Source: UBA830 sp002295635 (lineage in GTDB: Bacteria; Pseudomonadota; Alphaproteobacteria; MPNO01; UBA830). Taken from it: 64,000 bases of DNA. Each line of letters begins with the position of its first letter. Position 1 is the stretch's first letter. The notes beneath the pieces were generated by a model. That model was not told the origin of the DNA and ran no database searches. It worked only from the letters and a program-made list of their open reading frames with translations. The position numbers and the translations under genes are program-made. Positions 53,942-63,001 of this stretch are shown here, piece by piece. The stretch lies in NCBI GenBank assembly GCA_002295635.1, contig DBHK01000027.1:248001-312000 (forward strand). The letters are read 5' to 3'.

Positions 53942-56266
53942 ATGGGCGAATTCGCAGTTGGCCAGTCGGTGCCGCGAGAGGAAGATCCGAGATTTCTTAA
54001 GGGTGATGGCGAATTTCTTGACGACTTGAATCTGCAAAATCAGGCTTGGGGATACGTACTTCGCTCTCCGTACGCAAAGGCTGATATCCTATCTGTCGAT
54101 ACCTCTGCCGCTGAGTCTGCAAAAGGCGTTTTGCGAGTTCTTACCGGCACGGAGTGGGAGGCGGAAAATTACGGCGGCCTCCCCTGCGAAGATTCGACTA
54201 AAAAGAGCCCAGACGGCTCGTCTATGTTCCACCCGTATCACCCAGCGTTAGTCAGTTCCCAAGCTAAAATGGTCGGCGATCCGATAGCATTTGTAGTTGC
54301 GGAAACTCCAGAGCAAGCTCGTGACGCATCGGAACTGATAGTTGTTGAATATAAGCCGTTACCCGCAGTGGCCCTCCTAGAAGAAGCCATTTCTGGAGAA
54401 GCACCACCTGTATGGATCGACTGTCCTGACAATATTTGTTTCTTTGAGGAAAAAGGTGATGCGGCCGCAGCAGCGGCGGCATTCGAAAAAGCTGATCATA
54501 TTGTGCGACGAAAGCTCGTTAATAACCGGGTAACAGCCGTTGCCATCGAACCACGAGGCTGTATCGGTGACTATGACCGGCGCAAGGACCGATACACCAT
54601 TTATACTGGTCTACAGAACCCGCACCCGCTGCGGTACCAGATCGCCCGCCAAGTCTTTGATATTCCCGAGACCGCTGTACGGGTTATCCCGGGGGATGTG
54701 GGCGGCAGCTTTGGAATGCGAGGCGGAACCTACAACGAACTTCTACTGGTTCTGTGGGCATCGCGATTAGTTGGTCGGCCGGTAAAGTGGCGAGCAGACC
54801 GATCTGAAGGTTTCATGTCTGATACGCATGGTCGCGATAACGTGAGCGAAGTTGAATTAGCGCTCGATTCAGAAGGTTATTTCCTCGCCTTGCGTGTGAA
54901 AACGTTGGCAGCAATGGGGGCATATCTTGCTATCCGTGGGCCCCGACCACCTACCAACAATCTAGGTACCCTAGCCGGCATCTACCGCACACCTGCGGTG
55001 CATGTGGCTATCACGGGTGTATTCACTAATACAGTTCCGACCAATCCCTACCGCGGGGCGGGCGCCCCTGAAGCCGCATATTTGGGTGAACGACTGATCG
55101 ATATGGCGGCGCGCGAGCTTGGGATGGACCCGGCGGAGATTCGTCAAAAAAACAGCGTCACCCCCACCGAGATGCCGTGGACTAATGCGCTTGGCTTCAC
55201 CTATGACTGCGGTGATTTCCCGGGTAATTTGGAGAAGGCGCTCAATTCAATCGACTATGCAGGTTTTGAACGACGTCGCGCTCAGGCAGCAAGCCGCGGG
55301 CGATTACGCGGACTTGGTATGTCGAACACTGTTAAGAAAACATCGTCACCGTTTCCTGAGTCTGGAAGTGTGCGGTTTGATCCTTCGGGAACGGTTACGC
55401 TTATCATGGGTACCATTAGCCATGGACAAGGACACGAGACGGTGTTCAAGCAGATCGTCTGCGACCGGTTGGGTCTAGACCCGAAGACTATCCGCTATGT
55501 GCAGGGAGATACTGATATCGTCACCTATGGTCGCGGCACATTCAATTCGCGCTCCGCCGCGATCGGCGGATCGGCAATTTCACTCGCGTGCGATAAGACC
55601 ATCGAAAAGGCAACTAAGATAGCTGCTCACTTGTTTGAGGCTGCGGAGGACGATATCGATTTTAATAATGGAATCTTTACAGTACGCGGAACTGACCGAA
55701 CCCTTACTATTTTGGATGTCGCCGCTGCCGCGTTTCAACCTTCGATGTTACCGCCGGAAATCGAGCCCGGTCTGAGCGAGGTGGGGACGTTCGTGCCACA
55801 ATACTGGAACTGGCCCACTGGGGCGCAAATCTGCGAACTCGAAATCGATCCCGAGACGGGTGAGACCGAGATAGTGAGTTTTGTCTGCGTTGACGATGTC
55901 GGCAGGGTTATCAATCCACTACTGCTAAAGGCACAGATGCACGGCGGCATTGTTCAGGGAATTGGACAGGCGCTCATGGAAGATATTGTTTACTCCACGG
56001 ATGGGCAATTGGTCTCCGGATCACTTCTGGATTACGCTCTACCGCGAGCAGACGATACCTGCTTGATGAAGGTTGTGAGCGCGCCAACCATTACGGAGTC
56101 GAATTTAATCGGGGCAAAGGGCGGCGGCGAGTCTGGTCCCACCGGAGCGTTGCCGGCGACGATCAACGCCGTGGTAGATGCGCTTAAGCCGCTCGGGGTA
56201 ATTCATGTGGAGATGCCCGCAACACCCTATAGGATATGGCAGGCGATACAGACTGCAGCCGATTAA
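53942..56266 (+). CDS. orphan xanthine dehydrogenase/CoxL-family large subunit
   Basis: 774 aa. V253 starts VGGSFGMRGG, the substrate loop is PYRGAGAPEAAYLGER near 380, GHGQGHETVFKQI-type motif near 490 and the catalytic E730 lies in GGGESGPTGALP. It differs in these motifs from the two copies at 6.5-12.5 kb, so it is an older paralogue and not a recent duplicate. No medium or small subunit gene lies beside it, so it must borrow partners from elsewhere or have lost them. Substrate unknown. Confidence 0.9.
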   Translation: MGEFAVGQSVPREEDPRFLKGDGEFLDDLNLQNQAWGYVLRSPYAKADILSVDTSAAESAKGVLRVLTGTEWEAENYGGLPCEDSTKKSPDGSSMFHPYHPALVSSQAKMVGDPIAFVVAETPEQARDASELIVVEYKPLPAVALLEEAISGEAPPVWIDCPDNICFFEEKGDAAAAAAAFEKADHIVRRKLVNNRVTAVAIEPRGCIGDYDRRKDRYTIYTGLQNPHPLRYQIARQVFDIPETAVRVIPGDVGGSFGMRGGTYNELLLVLWASRLVGRPVKWRADRSEGFMSDTHGRDNVSEVELALDSEGYFLALRVKTLAAMGAYLAIRGPRPPTNNLGTLAGIYRTPAVHVAITGVFTNTVPTNPYRGAGAPEAAYLGERLIDMAARELGMDPAEIRQKNSVTPTEMPWTNALGFTYDCGDFPGNLEKALNSIDYAGFERRRAQAASRGRLRGLGMSNTVKKTSSPFPESGSVRFDPSGTVTLIMGTISHGQGHETVFKQIVCDRLGLDPKTIRYVQGDTDIVTYGRGTFNSRSAAIGGSAISLACDKTIEKATKIAAHLFEAAEDDIDFNNGIFTVRGTDRTLTILDVAAAAFQPSMLPPEIEPGLSEVGTFVPQYWNWPTGAQICELEIDPETGETEIVSFVCVDDVGRVINPLLLKAQMHGGIVQGIGQALMEDIVYSTDGQLVSGSLLDYALPRADDTCLMKVVSAPTITESNLIGAKGGGESGPTGALPATINAVVDALKPLGVIHVEMPATPYRIWQAIQTAAD

Positions 56267-56302
56267 TAACTTTTCTCATGCATGGTCATTCATAAAACTA
56301 GT

Positions 56303-56342
56303 AGCGTTAGTGCCCGTGGGAGAAGTTGGAATAACGCTTTTT
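56303..56342. terminator. terminator-like stem between convergent genes
   Basis: AGCGTTA (56303-56309) pairs with TAACGCT (56332-56338), and the descending arm runs into TTTTT (56338-56342). The 22-base loop contains a CCC/GGG mini-stem. Located after the orphan large-subunit gene on the plus strand; the rest of 56267-56470 shows no gene. Confidence 0.35.
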
Positions 56343-56470
56343 GAAGACTGTGAACTGGGGGTTATTTTAAGTCTAATCATCGAGAGAAAAGCTTTTTGAT
56401 TACATCGATGCACCTTGGGGCTTACTGGCGCCTTTGTGTCTAAGGGAACGATTGTAATATGATACTATCT

Positions 56471-57952
56471 TCAATCCCGAAGATATGACCAGCGATTCCA
56501 GGCCTCCCGCCGCGCTTCCGGAGACGGAGCATTGACCTTCTGAAAATTTTCCTTCCAGTGGAAGGGGCGGCAGGCATCTATGATGGCGCGACTATTGTAA
56601 AGTTTACCTGCCTTTCGGTCCTCCGGCGAGATTATTGGGTCTAGTGCCGACGACCATGCGTTCTTTATAAAACCAATGTTCGTAGCGGGGTCGCAGCGCG
56701 TACAGGCGGCCCAGATTACCTCCTCGAGACTGGTGACATCCACATCTTCGTCGACAACAATTACGAAACGTCCAAGATAGGCACCGGCGTGGCACATGGC
56801 AGCTATATGACCTGCCTGAACAGCGTGTCCGGGATAGCGTTGTTTGATCGCGACCGCGAGGAACAGGCGAGATCCACCTACCTCGTGCGCCCATACCTCG
56901 GTTACGTCGGGTATCCCGGCCTTTGAAATATTTTCCTTTAGGATAGCGGACCTGCTGATTGCTCGGTAGCGCGCGTATTCGTATGGAAGGCGGATATGTG
57001 CGGCGCCGAGAAGAATGGGGTCGTTTCGGTGGTATATGGCAGAAATATCGACCCAGGGTTCTGCCTCCATTGCGCTACCTTGGTATCCCAACCACTCCCC
57101 GAATGGTCCTTCGCGTTCAGTATTTCCTGGATGAATGAAGCCCTCTATTACGACCTCGGAATTAGCCGGAAAAGGTAGGCCTGTGTGTTTCCCGGTTACG
57201 CACTGGATCGGTTTGCCGCGATAGGCACCCATCATGTCTAGTTCGCTCGTCCCTTCCGGCACCTCAGTCGACGATGTCAGAAAAGACAATGGATCTGTGC
57301 CAACCACGATGCAGACGGGCATTGGTTCTCCGTTAGCCATGTACTTTTCGCGGTGGATGCGTCCGTGCTTCCCGGGCGATATGTAAAGCCCGACGCGCTT
57401 TGAATCGTGGATCATCACGCGGTAGGTACCGCAGTTGATCCAGCCATTGTCAGGATCACGCGTTATGTTAAAGCAGCCGGTGCCGATATAGCGACCGCCA
57501 TCCTCTGGGTTCCAGAGAGGCGCGGGGAATTTAGTAATGTCGATATCTTCGCCTTCTAAAATATTTTCAAACACCGGCCCGTTATCAATTAGTTCGTGCG
57601 CGATGGGCTCCATTTTCTTTGTATGGGTGCTGTAGCCGCGCGATAGTTCAAGCTTATCGAAGCTTTCTGGGAAGCCCAGTGTGAGGTTTTTACGAGTGCC
57701 GGTGAACCAATTGATTAGAATACGGAAGCCGTCGGGGCAGCCTTCGACCTTATCAAATAATACTGACGGCGTACCTTCGTCGTGGCACATCACTTCAACC
57801 ACTTGGCCGATGTCGGTATGCCAGTTAGCGCCGGTGACGATTTTAAGATCGCCTTTGGCTTCCACCGACGCGATCCAATCACGTAGGTCATCGTATTCGA
57901 GCACGCACTCGATATTGGAGCGAGGAGCTTCTATGTCTATTTCTTTGATCAT
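56471..57952 (-). CDS. UbiD-family prenylated-FMN decarboxylase (copy 2)
   Basis: 493 aa. The Arg region is GWINCGTYRVMIH and the catalytic Glu pair lies in EREGPFGEWLGY; PFPANSEVVIEGF and DVDVTSLEEVIWA are typical for the family. It differs clearly from the first UbiD protein, so it belongs to another subgroup. UbiX is again absent from the window. The gene is monocistronic between two convergent or divergent neighbours. Confidence 0.92.
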   Translation of the reverse strand: MIKEIDIEAPRSNIECVLEYDDLRDWIASVEAKGDLKIVTGANWHTDIGQVVEVMCHDEGTPSVLFDKVEGCPDGFRILINWFTGTRKNLTLGFPESFDKLELSRGYSTHTKKMEPIAHELIDNGPVFENILEGEDIDITKFPAPLWNPEDGGRYIGTGCFNITRDPDNGWINCGTYRVMIHDSKRVGLYISPGKHGRIHREKYMANGEPMPVCIVVGTDPLSFLTSSTEVPEGTSELDMMGAYRGKPIQCVTGKHTGLPFPANSEVVIEGFIHPGNTEREGPFGEWLGYQGSAMEAEPWVDISAIYHRNDPILLGAAHIRLPYEYARYRAISRSAILKENISKAGIPDVTEVWAHEVGGSRLFLAVAIKQRYPGHAVQAGHIAAMCHAGAYLGRFVIVVDEDVDVTSLEEVIWAACTRCDPATNIGFIKNAWSSALDPIISPEDRKAGKLYNSRAIIDACRPFHWKENFQKVNAPSPEARREAWNRWSYLRD

Positions 57953-58002
57953 GCTATTTTATTATCACAATGACGATTATCTGTCAGTGATCCTGGCGGG
58001 TA

Positions 58003-58752
58003 TTGCCGCGAAGAAGACTAATTCCTATTGGTAAAGCCTTGACATTGAAACGTCATCTCACAAATTTCCTCAAATACAGGCCACTCAAGGAAACTGCCCC
58101 GATACGCGAGGCTATAGAGGCGCGAAGACTCTATGGATACCCATATTGCCGCCCAGAAGAGGGGGATCTTCTGTATCTGCTTTTGCAGGAGGGCGAACGT
58201 CGCGATTGCCTCGAAATGGGCTTCCATACTGGTAGTACAGCACTCTATATGGCTGCATCGACTGCAGACCACGGTGGTCATGTAACCTCCGTATGCCTCG
58301 ATAATGAAGCTGACACAGCACGAGGTGAAGAGCTATTGCGCGAGAATGGTGTCGCGGATCGGCACCGACTTCTGAAGGATAATAGCAATCGAATTCTCCC
58401 AGAACTGTTTCTTGCTGGAGAGAAGTTTGATTTTGTATTTATGGATGGATGGAAAACATTTGATCATCTAGTCATGGAGATTTATTTCATAAATCAGGTT
58501 TTGCGTACCGGTGGTGCGGTGGTATTTGACGATAGTTATATGCCGTCTGTTCGCCAAGCAATAAGGTTAATTAAACGCTATTACGGCTATACTGAGGTTG
58601 ATTACAAAAAGTACCGACACAGAGCGAAACTGCGACTTTTCCATATTTTGACATATCGCACGCATCATCGGCCTTATAGAGCATTGATAAAATTGGTCGA
58701 TACGGCTGAGCAGAAACCGATCAAAGATTGGCACTTTTTCCGATCTGTATGA
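58003..58752 (+). CDS. class I SAM-dependent methyltransferase
   Basis: 249 aa, Methyltransf_24-like. The SAM-binding glycine loop is CLEMGFHTGSTALYMAA near residue 70, acidic residue at the end of strand 2 in VTSVCLDNEA, and FDFVFMDGWKTFDH near 145 is the strand-4 region. The start is uncertain: TTG 58003 is used, with TTG 58039 and 58045 as alternatives. The target is unknown. Its stop overlaps the ATG of the next gene. Confidence 0.8.
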   Translation: MPRRRLIPIGKALTLKRHLTNFLKYRPLKETAPIREAIEARRLYGYPYCRPEEGDLLYLLLQEGERRDCLEMGFHTGSTALYMAASTADHGGHVTSVCLDNEADTARGEELLRENGVADRHRLLKDNSNRILPELFLAGEKFDFVFMDGWKTFDHLVMEIYFINQVLRTGGAVVFDDSYMPSVRQAIRLIKRYYGYTEVDYKKYRHRAKLRLFHILTYRTHHRPYRALIKLVDTAEQKPIKDWHFFRSV

Positions 58753-59702
58753 TTATTCCGTTTCGGGGGGACTTCGATTTGACTACTGCGCTATTTACAC
58801 ACCCGAGTTTTCTCGATCATGATACAAGCGCTGGCCACCCGGAACGCATCGCCCGCATCGAAACGGTAAACGCGTCACTTGAGGGCGATTCTTGGAAAGC
58901 CCTCGAGCGCAGGGAAGCGCCGCGTGCGACCAAGGAACAATTGAGCCGTATACACGGCAGCGGATATATCGATATAGTATTAGATAATATCCCGGCGGAG
59001 GGTTTTGTCCGGCTAGATCCAGACACCGTAGTATCTGCCGGGTCCGGGGAGGCCGTACTGCATGCTGCAGGGGCTATCATTGGAGCTATCGACGCTGTAG
59101 CGGAAGGTGAAATTGACAACGCGTTCTGCGCTGTTCGCCCTCCGGGTCACCACGCCGAACCCTCGCGCGCGATGGGATTTTGCCTATTCAATAATGTCGC
59201 GATTGGCGCTTTGCATGCCCGCGTTGTGCACGACCTACGTCGCGTGGCGATTGTTGATTTTGACGTGCATCATGGGAACGGAACGCAGGCAGCGTTCGAG
59301 AGAGATCCAGATACGCTTTTCGCCTCCTCCCACCAGTATCCGCACTATCCTGGTACGGGCGCCGAGGCCGAAACCGGTGTTGGTAATATTTTCAACGCCC
59401 CACTCGACGCATACTCTGGTGGGAATGAATTCCGCGCTGTGATGGAAAGACGCATTTTGCCGGCGGTTCGCCAATTTGACCCGGATATTTTGTTTGTCTC
59501 CGCCGGCTTTGATGCACATGCCCGAGATCCCCTGGCTTCACTTTGTTTCGAGGAGAAGGATTTCGAGTGGGCGACAGCACAGTTGAAGGATATTGCTGGG
59601 GAATTCGCCGGCGGAAAGATAGTTTCCACCCTAGAAGGCGGATATGATCTCGAAGCTCTCGGCAATAGCGTCCAGGCACATGTTTCGGCTTTGATGAGCT
59701 AG
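58749..59702 (+). CDS. histone deacetylase-family (acetoin/polyamine deacetylase-like) protein
   Basis: About 317 aa zinc deacylase. The family motifs are HDTSAGHPERIARI, RPPGHHAEPSRAMGFCLFNN with the paired catalytic His, DFDVHHGNGT and SAGFDAH with metal ligands, and LEGGYDLEAL. Bacterial members deacetylate acetylpolyamines or similar amides. ATG 58749 overlaps the preceding stop; TTG 58779, with a strong GGGGGGA site, gives the better family alignment and may be the true start. Confidence 0.92.
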   Translation: MIIPFRGDFDLTTALFTHPSFLDHDTSAGHPERIARIETVNASLEGDSWKALERREAPRATKEQLSRIHGSGYIDIVLDNIPAEGFVRLDPDTVVSAGSGEAVLHAAGAIIGAIDAVAEGEIDNAFCAVRPPGHHAEPSRAMGFCLFNNVAIGALHARVVHDLRRVAIVDFDVHHGNGTQAAFERDPDTLFASSHQYPHYPGTGAEAETGVGNIFNAPLDAYSGGNEFRAVMERRILPAVRQFDPDILFVSAGFDAHARDPLASLCFEEKDFEWATAQLKDIAGEFAGGKIVSTLEGGYDLEALGNSVQAHVSALMS

Positions 59703-59850
59703 TGGGGATAGTTTTGTTTTTTTTTTGCTTACGAGGGTGCAGATAGGTTCCAGCCAGACTTCACTCGTTTTGAGGGGACGACAATTACGCGCATGGCTTG
59801 TCCTAAGGGGTTCGTAATTTTAGTCTTTGATTGGTAAGGGAGGGAGAGAA
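59703..59850. other. intergenic region with a ten-base T-run before xseB
   Basis: A T-run follows the deacetylase gene (around 59717-59728), but no stem precedes it closely, so it is not a standard intrinsic terminator. The ribosome-binding site of xseB (AGGGAGGG) lies at the end. Confidence 0.3.
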
Positions 59851-60102
59851 ATGACGGATAATGACAAGATGGCGGACATTAATGAGATGTCATTTGAAGA
59901 CGCGCTTCAGGAACTTGAGGAGATTGTACGAAACCTCGAGGGCGGTAAAGGTAGGCTTGAAGACTCCATAATAGCTTATGAGCGTGGCTCGAAGCTCAAG
60001 GCTCATTGCGAGAAGAAACTTAAGGAGGCACAGGCTAAGGTGGATGAAATCGCGCTTGGCGCCAATGGGGAGGCTAATGTGAGGCCTGCGGATATTGAGT
60101 GA
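59851..60102 (+). CDS. xseB: exodeoxyribonuclease VII small subunit XseB
   Basis: 83 aa helical protein. The family core is MSFEDALQELEEIVRNLEGG, SIIAYERGSKLKAHCEKKL and AQAKVDEI. Together with XseA it forms exonuclease VII. ATG 59851 follows AGGGAGGG; a longer start at 59827 is open but would include that site. The stop overlaps the TTG start of the next gene (TTGAGTGA). Confidence 0.93.
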   Translation: MTDNDKMADINEMSFEDALQELEEIVRNLEGGKGRLEDSIIAYERGSKLKAHCEKKLKEAQAKVDEIALGANGEANVRPADIE

Positions 60103-61000
60103 GGTCCTTTCCATAGACCCCGTAAGAAACGCGTTAGATAGTTTCGGCGTTATGATGACCGAGACTTTGGATGCACTATTACCAGAACCGGCGGGCCCGG
60201 AGGGTAAGCTGTTTGATGTGATGCGTTATTCGGTCCTAGCAAAAGGTAAATTCCTGAGGCCTTACTTAGTACGTACCTCAGCGTTGATGTTTGACGTACC
60301 AGAAAAACGCTATTTGCAGGTCGCCGCTGCAGTGGAGATGGTCCATACTTATTCATTGATCCACGATGACCTACCTGCCATGGACAATGATGACATCCGG
60401 CGCGGCTCTCCATCCTGTCATAAAGCGTTTGGGGAAGCTATGGCAATATTAGCTGGCGACGCTCTTTTAACCTTTTCTTTCGAAGTTCTAAGCACGGGAA
60501 GCACGCATCCCGAACCGCAGGTACGTAGCGATCTCGTTGCAGCGTTGGCTGCCCGGGCCGGCGGCACCGGGATGGTTGGAGGGCAGGTGATCGACTTGGC
60601 GAGCGAGCACTCCGACGTGGATGCCGAACAGATTGCTCGCCTTGAAACCATGAAGACCGGCGCGTTGATCGCATTTGCAACCGCCGCAGGCGGGATGCTG
60701 GGTCAGGCTGGTACTGACGTTGTTCAGACCCTCGAGACATTTGGTTTTGAGCTTGGTCTCGCATTTCAGATCACCGACGATGTACTTGACGTTGAGGGTG
60801 ATGAATACGATCTTGGAAAGAAGGTTGGCAAGGATGCCGAGTCCGGGAAGGCGACTCTCGTCTCCGCCCTAGGTGTTGATGGCGCGCGACGGGAGGCCCG
60901 GCGAGTGACTGACCGAGCTTTGGCGCGTCTAGATCAGTTCGGAGCACGCGCAGACGAAATGCGCTCGGTCGCGGAATTTGTGCTAGCGAGGAAAAACTGA
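60095..61000 (+). CDS. ispA: polyprenyl synthetase, farnesyl diphosphate synthase type
   Basis: 301 aa. The first aspartate-rich motif is HDDLPAMDNDD and the second DDVLDVEGD, with KGKFLRPYLV near residue 50 and GGQVIDL. The small residue and length ahead of the first motif are as in bacterial IspA, which makes C15 or similar prenyl diphosphates. Starts at TTG 60095 overlapping xseB. In the isoprenoid cluster with dxs downstream. Confidence 0.93.
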   Translation: MSEVLSIDPVRNALDSFGVMMTETLDALLPEPAGPEGKLFDVMRYSVLAKGKFLRPYLVRTSALMFDVPEKRYLQVAAAVEMVHTYSLIHDDLPAMDNDDIRRGSPSCHKAFGEAMAILAGDALLTFSFEVLSTGSTHPEPQVRSDLVAALAARAGGTGMVGGQVIDLASEHSDVDAEQIARLETMKTGALIAFATAAGGMLGQAGTDVVQTLETFGFELGLAFQITDDVLDVEGDEYDLGKKVGKDAESGKATLVSALGVDGARREARRVTDRALARLDQFGARADEMRSVAEFVLARKN

Positions 61001-61051
61001 ACCAGGTTTGACGGTTCCTGTGTAGGTATTGAACAGACGAAGGGGAACGTA

Positions 61052-62971
61052 ATGGCGCCTGAAACGCCGCTTCTCGATCAAGTAAACTCTCCCAAAGACT
61101 TGAAAAAATTTGAACCCGATCAGTTACAGGCGATCGCAGATGAGTTGCGCGCGGAAACAATCGATGCGGTTTCTGTTACTGGTGGACACTTGGGCGCTGG
61201 TCTAGGGGTTGTCGAATTGACAGTTGCACTGCACTATTTATTTGACACTCCGGAAGATAAGATTATTTGGGACGTCGGCCATCAGGTTTATCCGCACAAG
61301 ATATTAACTGGCAGGCGGGACAGAATACGTACCCTACGACAGGGTGGAGGCCTCTCCGGATTTACTAAACGGAGCGAAAGCACCTACGATCCATTCGGTG
61401 CAGCGCACGCGTCGACGTCGATCTCTGCAGCATTAGGATTCTCGGTTTCTAGTGACCTTCAGGGCACGGAAAATCGGGCTATCGCGGTCATCGGTGATGG
61501 TGCCCTGACGGGAGGAATGGCTTATGAGGCGCTTAACAATGCGGGCGCAATGGATAATAAGCTTATCGTGATTTTAAACGATAATGATATGTCGATTGCG
61601 CCTCCTGTTGGCGCTCTCTCAGCCTACCTTTCACGGCTGATTTCATCCAAGTCCTATCGTTCATTACGCGATATCGGCTTACACATGTCGGATAAATTTC
61701 CACGGCCCATGAAGAGAGCGGCACAGCGAGCAGAGGAATACGTCCGTGGGATGTTGACTGGCGGCACACTGTTCGAGGAACTAGGCTTTTACTACGTTGG
61801 CCCTATCGATGGCCACAACATGGAACATTTGATCCCAGTTCTAAAGAACGTTCGCGACGATCAGGCCGACGGGCCCGTACTGGTCCATATTGTCACCCAG
61901 AAGGGCAAGGGATATGAACCAGCCGAACTGTCAGCGGATAAGTACCACGGCGTCAGTAAATTTAATGTCGGCACAGGTACTATCGATAGGGGTAAAGCCA
62001 ACGCGCCTAGTTACACAAAAGTATTTGCCGAGAGCCTCATAAAGGAGGCGCGTGAGGACAACAAAATCGTCGCTATTACGGCTGCGATGCCATCAGGAAC
62101 TGGGCTTGATATGTTTGGAAGTGAATTTCCTGATCGTACTTTCGACGTTGGACTGGCGGAACAGCACGCGGTGACTTTCGCGGCGGGGCTTGCTGCTGAC
62201 GGTATGAAGCCCTTCGCGACTATTTATTCTACCTTTCTACAACGAGCATTTGATCAGATCGTACACGATGTTGCTCTACAAAATCTGCCCGTGCGTTTTG
62301 CAATGGACCGAGCCGGCTATGTTGGTGCAGACGGTCAGACTCATTGCGGTGCATACGATATTGCGTATCTCGGTTGCCTGCCCAACATGATTATCATGTC
62401 CCCGTCTGACGAAGCCGAACTCGTACATATGGTGGCGACCGCTGCCGATATCGATAACGCACCCTGCGCTTTCCGCTATCCGCGTGGTGAGGGTGTCGGT
62501 GCCGAACTTCCGGAACGCGGAGAAATTCTCGCTATCGGTAGGGGGCGAATATTGTGCGAGGGAACCAAGATCGCGCTCTTATCCTATGGAACGAGGCTCC
62601 AAGATTGTATGGATGCGGCTAAAGAATTGAATGCGCGCGGACTTTTTACCACTGTCGCCGACGCCCGCTTTGCAAAACCGCTGGATGAGGATATGGTTCG
62701 GCGCTTGGCGGAGGCTCACGAAGTGCTAGTCACCGTCGAAGAGGGGTCAGTCGGTGGCTTCGGCTCGCAGGTGGCGCAATTCCTTGCGATGGATGGCGTA
62801 TTTGACACCGGACTTAAATTCCGCCCGATGGTGATGCCAGATCTCTTCCTTGATCAGGATCTTCCAAGGCGACAGGTGGAAATTGCCGGACTTTCTAATA
62901 CTGATATTGTTGCTACTGCAATGGCAGCCTTGGGGATCGAAATGTTACCCTTTGAAAACGAGAGGGCTTGA
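61052..62971 (+). CDS. dxs: 1-deoxy-D-xylulose-5-phosphate synthase
   Basis: 639 aa thiamine-diphosphate enzyme condensing pyruvate and glyceraldehyde 3-phosphate, first step of the MEP isoprenoid pathway. The ThDP motif is GDGALTGGMAYEALNNAG near residue 150; VGHQVYPHKILTGR near 75, GGLSGFTKRSES and the catalytic Glu in AEQHAVTFAAGLA near 370 follow. Complete. AGGGGAACG ribosome-binding site before ATG 61052. Its stop is immediately followed, in the same frame, by tlyA coding sequence. Confidence 0.95.
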   Translation: MAPETPLLDQVNSPKDLKKFEPDQLQAIADELRAETIDAVSVTGGHLGAGLGVVELTVALHYLFDTPEDKIIWDVGHQVYPHKILTGRRDRIRTLRQGGGLSGFTKRSESTYDPFGAAHASTSISAALGFSVSSDLQGTENRAIAVIGDGALTGGMAYEALNNAGAMDNKLIVILNDNDMSIAPPVGALSAYLSRLISSKSYRSLRDIGLHMSDKFPRPMKRAAQRAEEYVRGMLTGGTLFEELGFYYVGPIDGHNMEHLIPVLKNVRDDQADGPVLVHIVTQKGKGYEPAELSADKYHGVSKFNVGTGTIDRGKANAPSYTKVFAESLIKEAREDNKIVAITAAMPSGTGLDMFGSEFPDRTFDVGLAEQHAVTFAAGLAADGMKPFATIYSTFLQRAFDQIVHDVALQNLPVRFAMDRAGYVGADGQTHCGAYDIAYLGCLPNMIIMSPSDEAELVHMVATAADIDNAPCAFRYPRGEGVGAELPERGEILAIGRGRILCEGTKIALLSYGTRLQDCMDAAKELNARGLFTTVADARFAKPLDEDMVRRLAEAHEVLVTVEEGSVGGFGSQVAQFLAMDGVFDTGLKFRPMVMPDLFLDQDLPRRQVEIAGLSNTDIVATAMAALGIEMLPFENERA

Positions 62972-63001
62972 ACAACGTCCCGCCGAGCGCGACCCGATAT
63001 T

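Noticed and set aside
59717..59729. Intrinsic terminator at the T-run after the deacetylase gene
   Set aside because: No adjacent GC-rich stem precedes the T-run.
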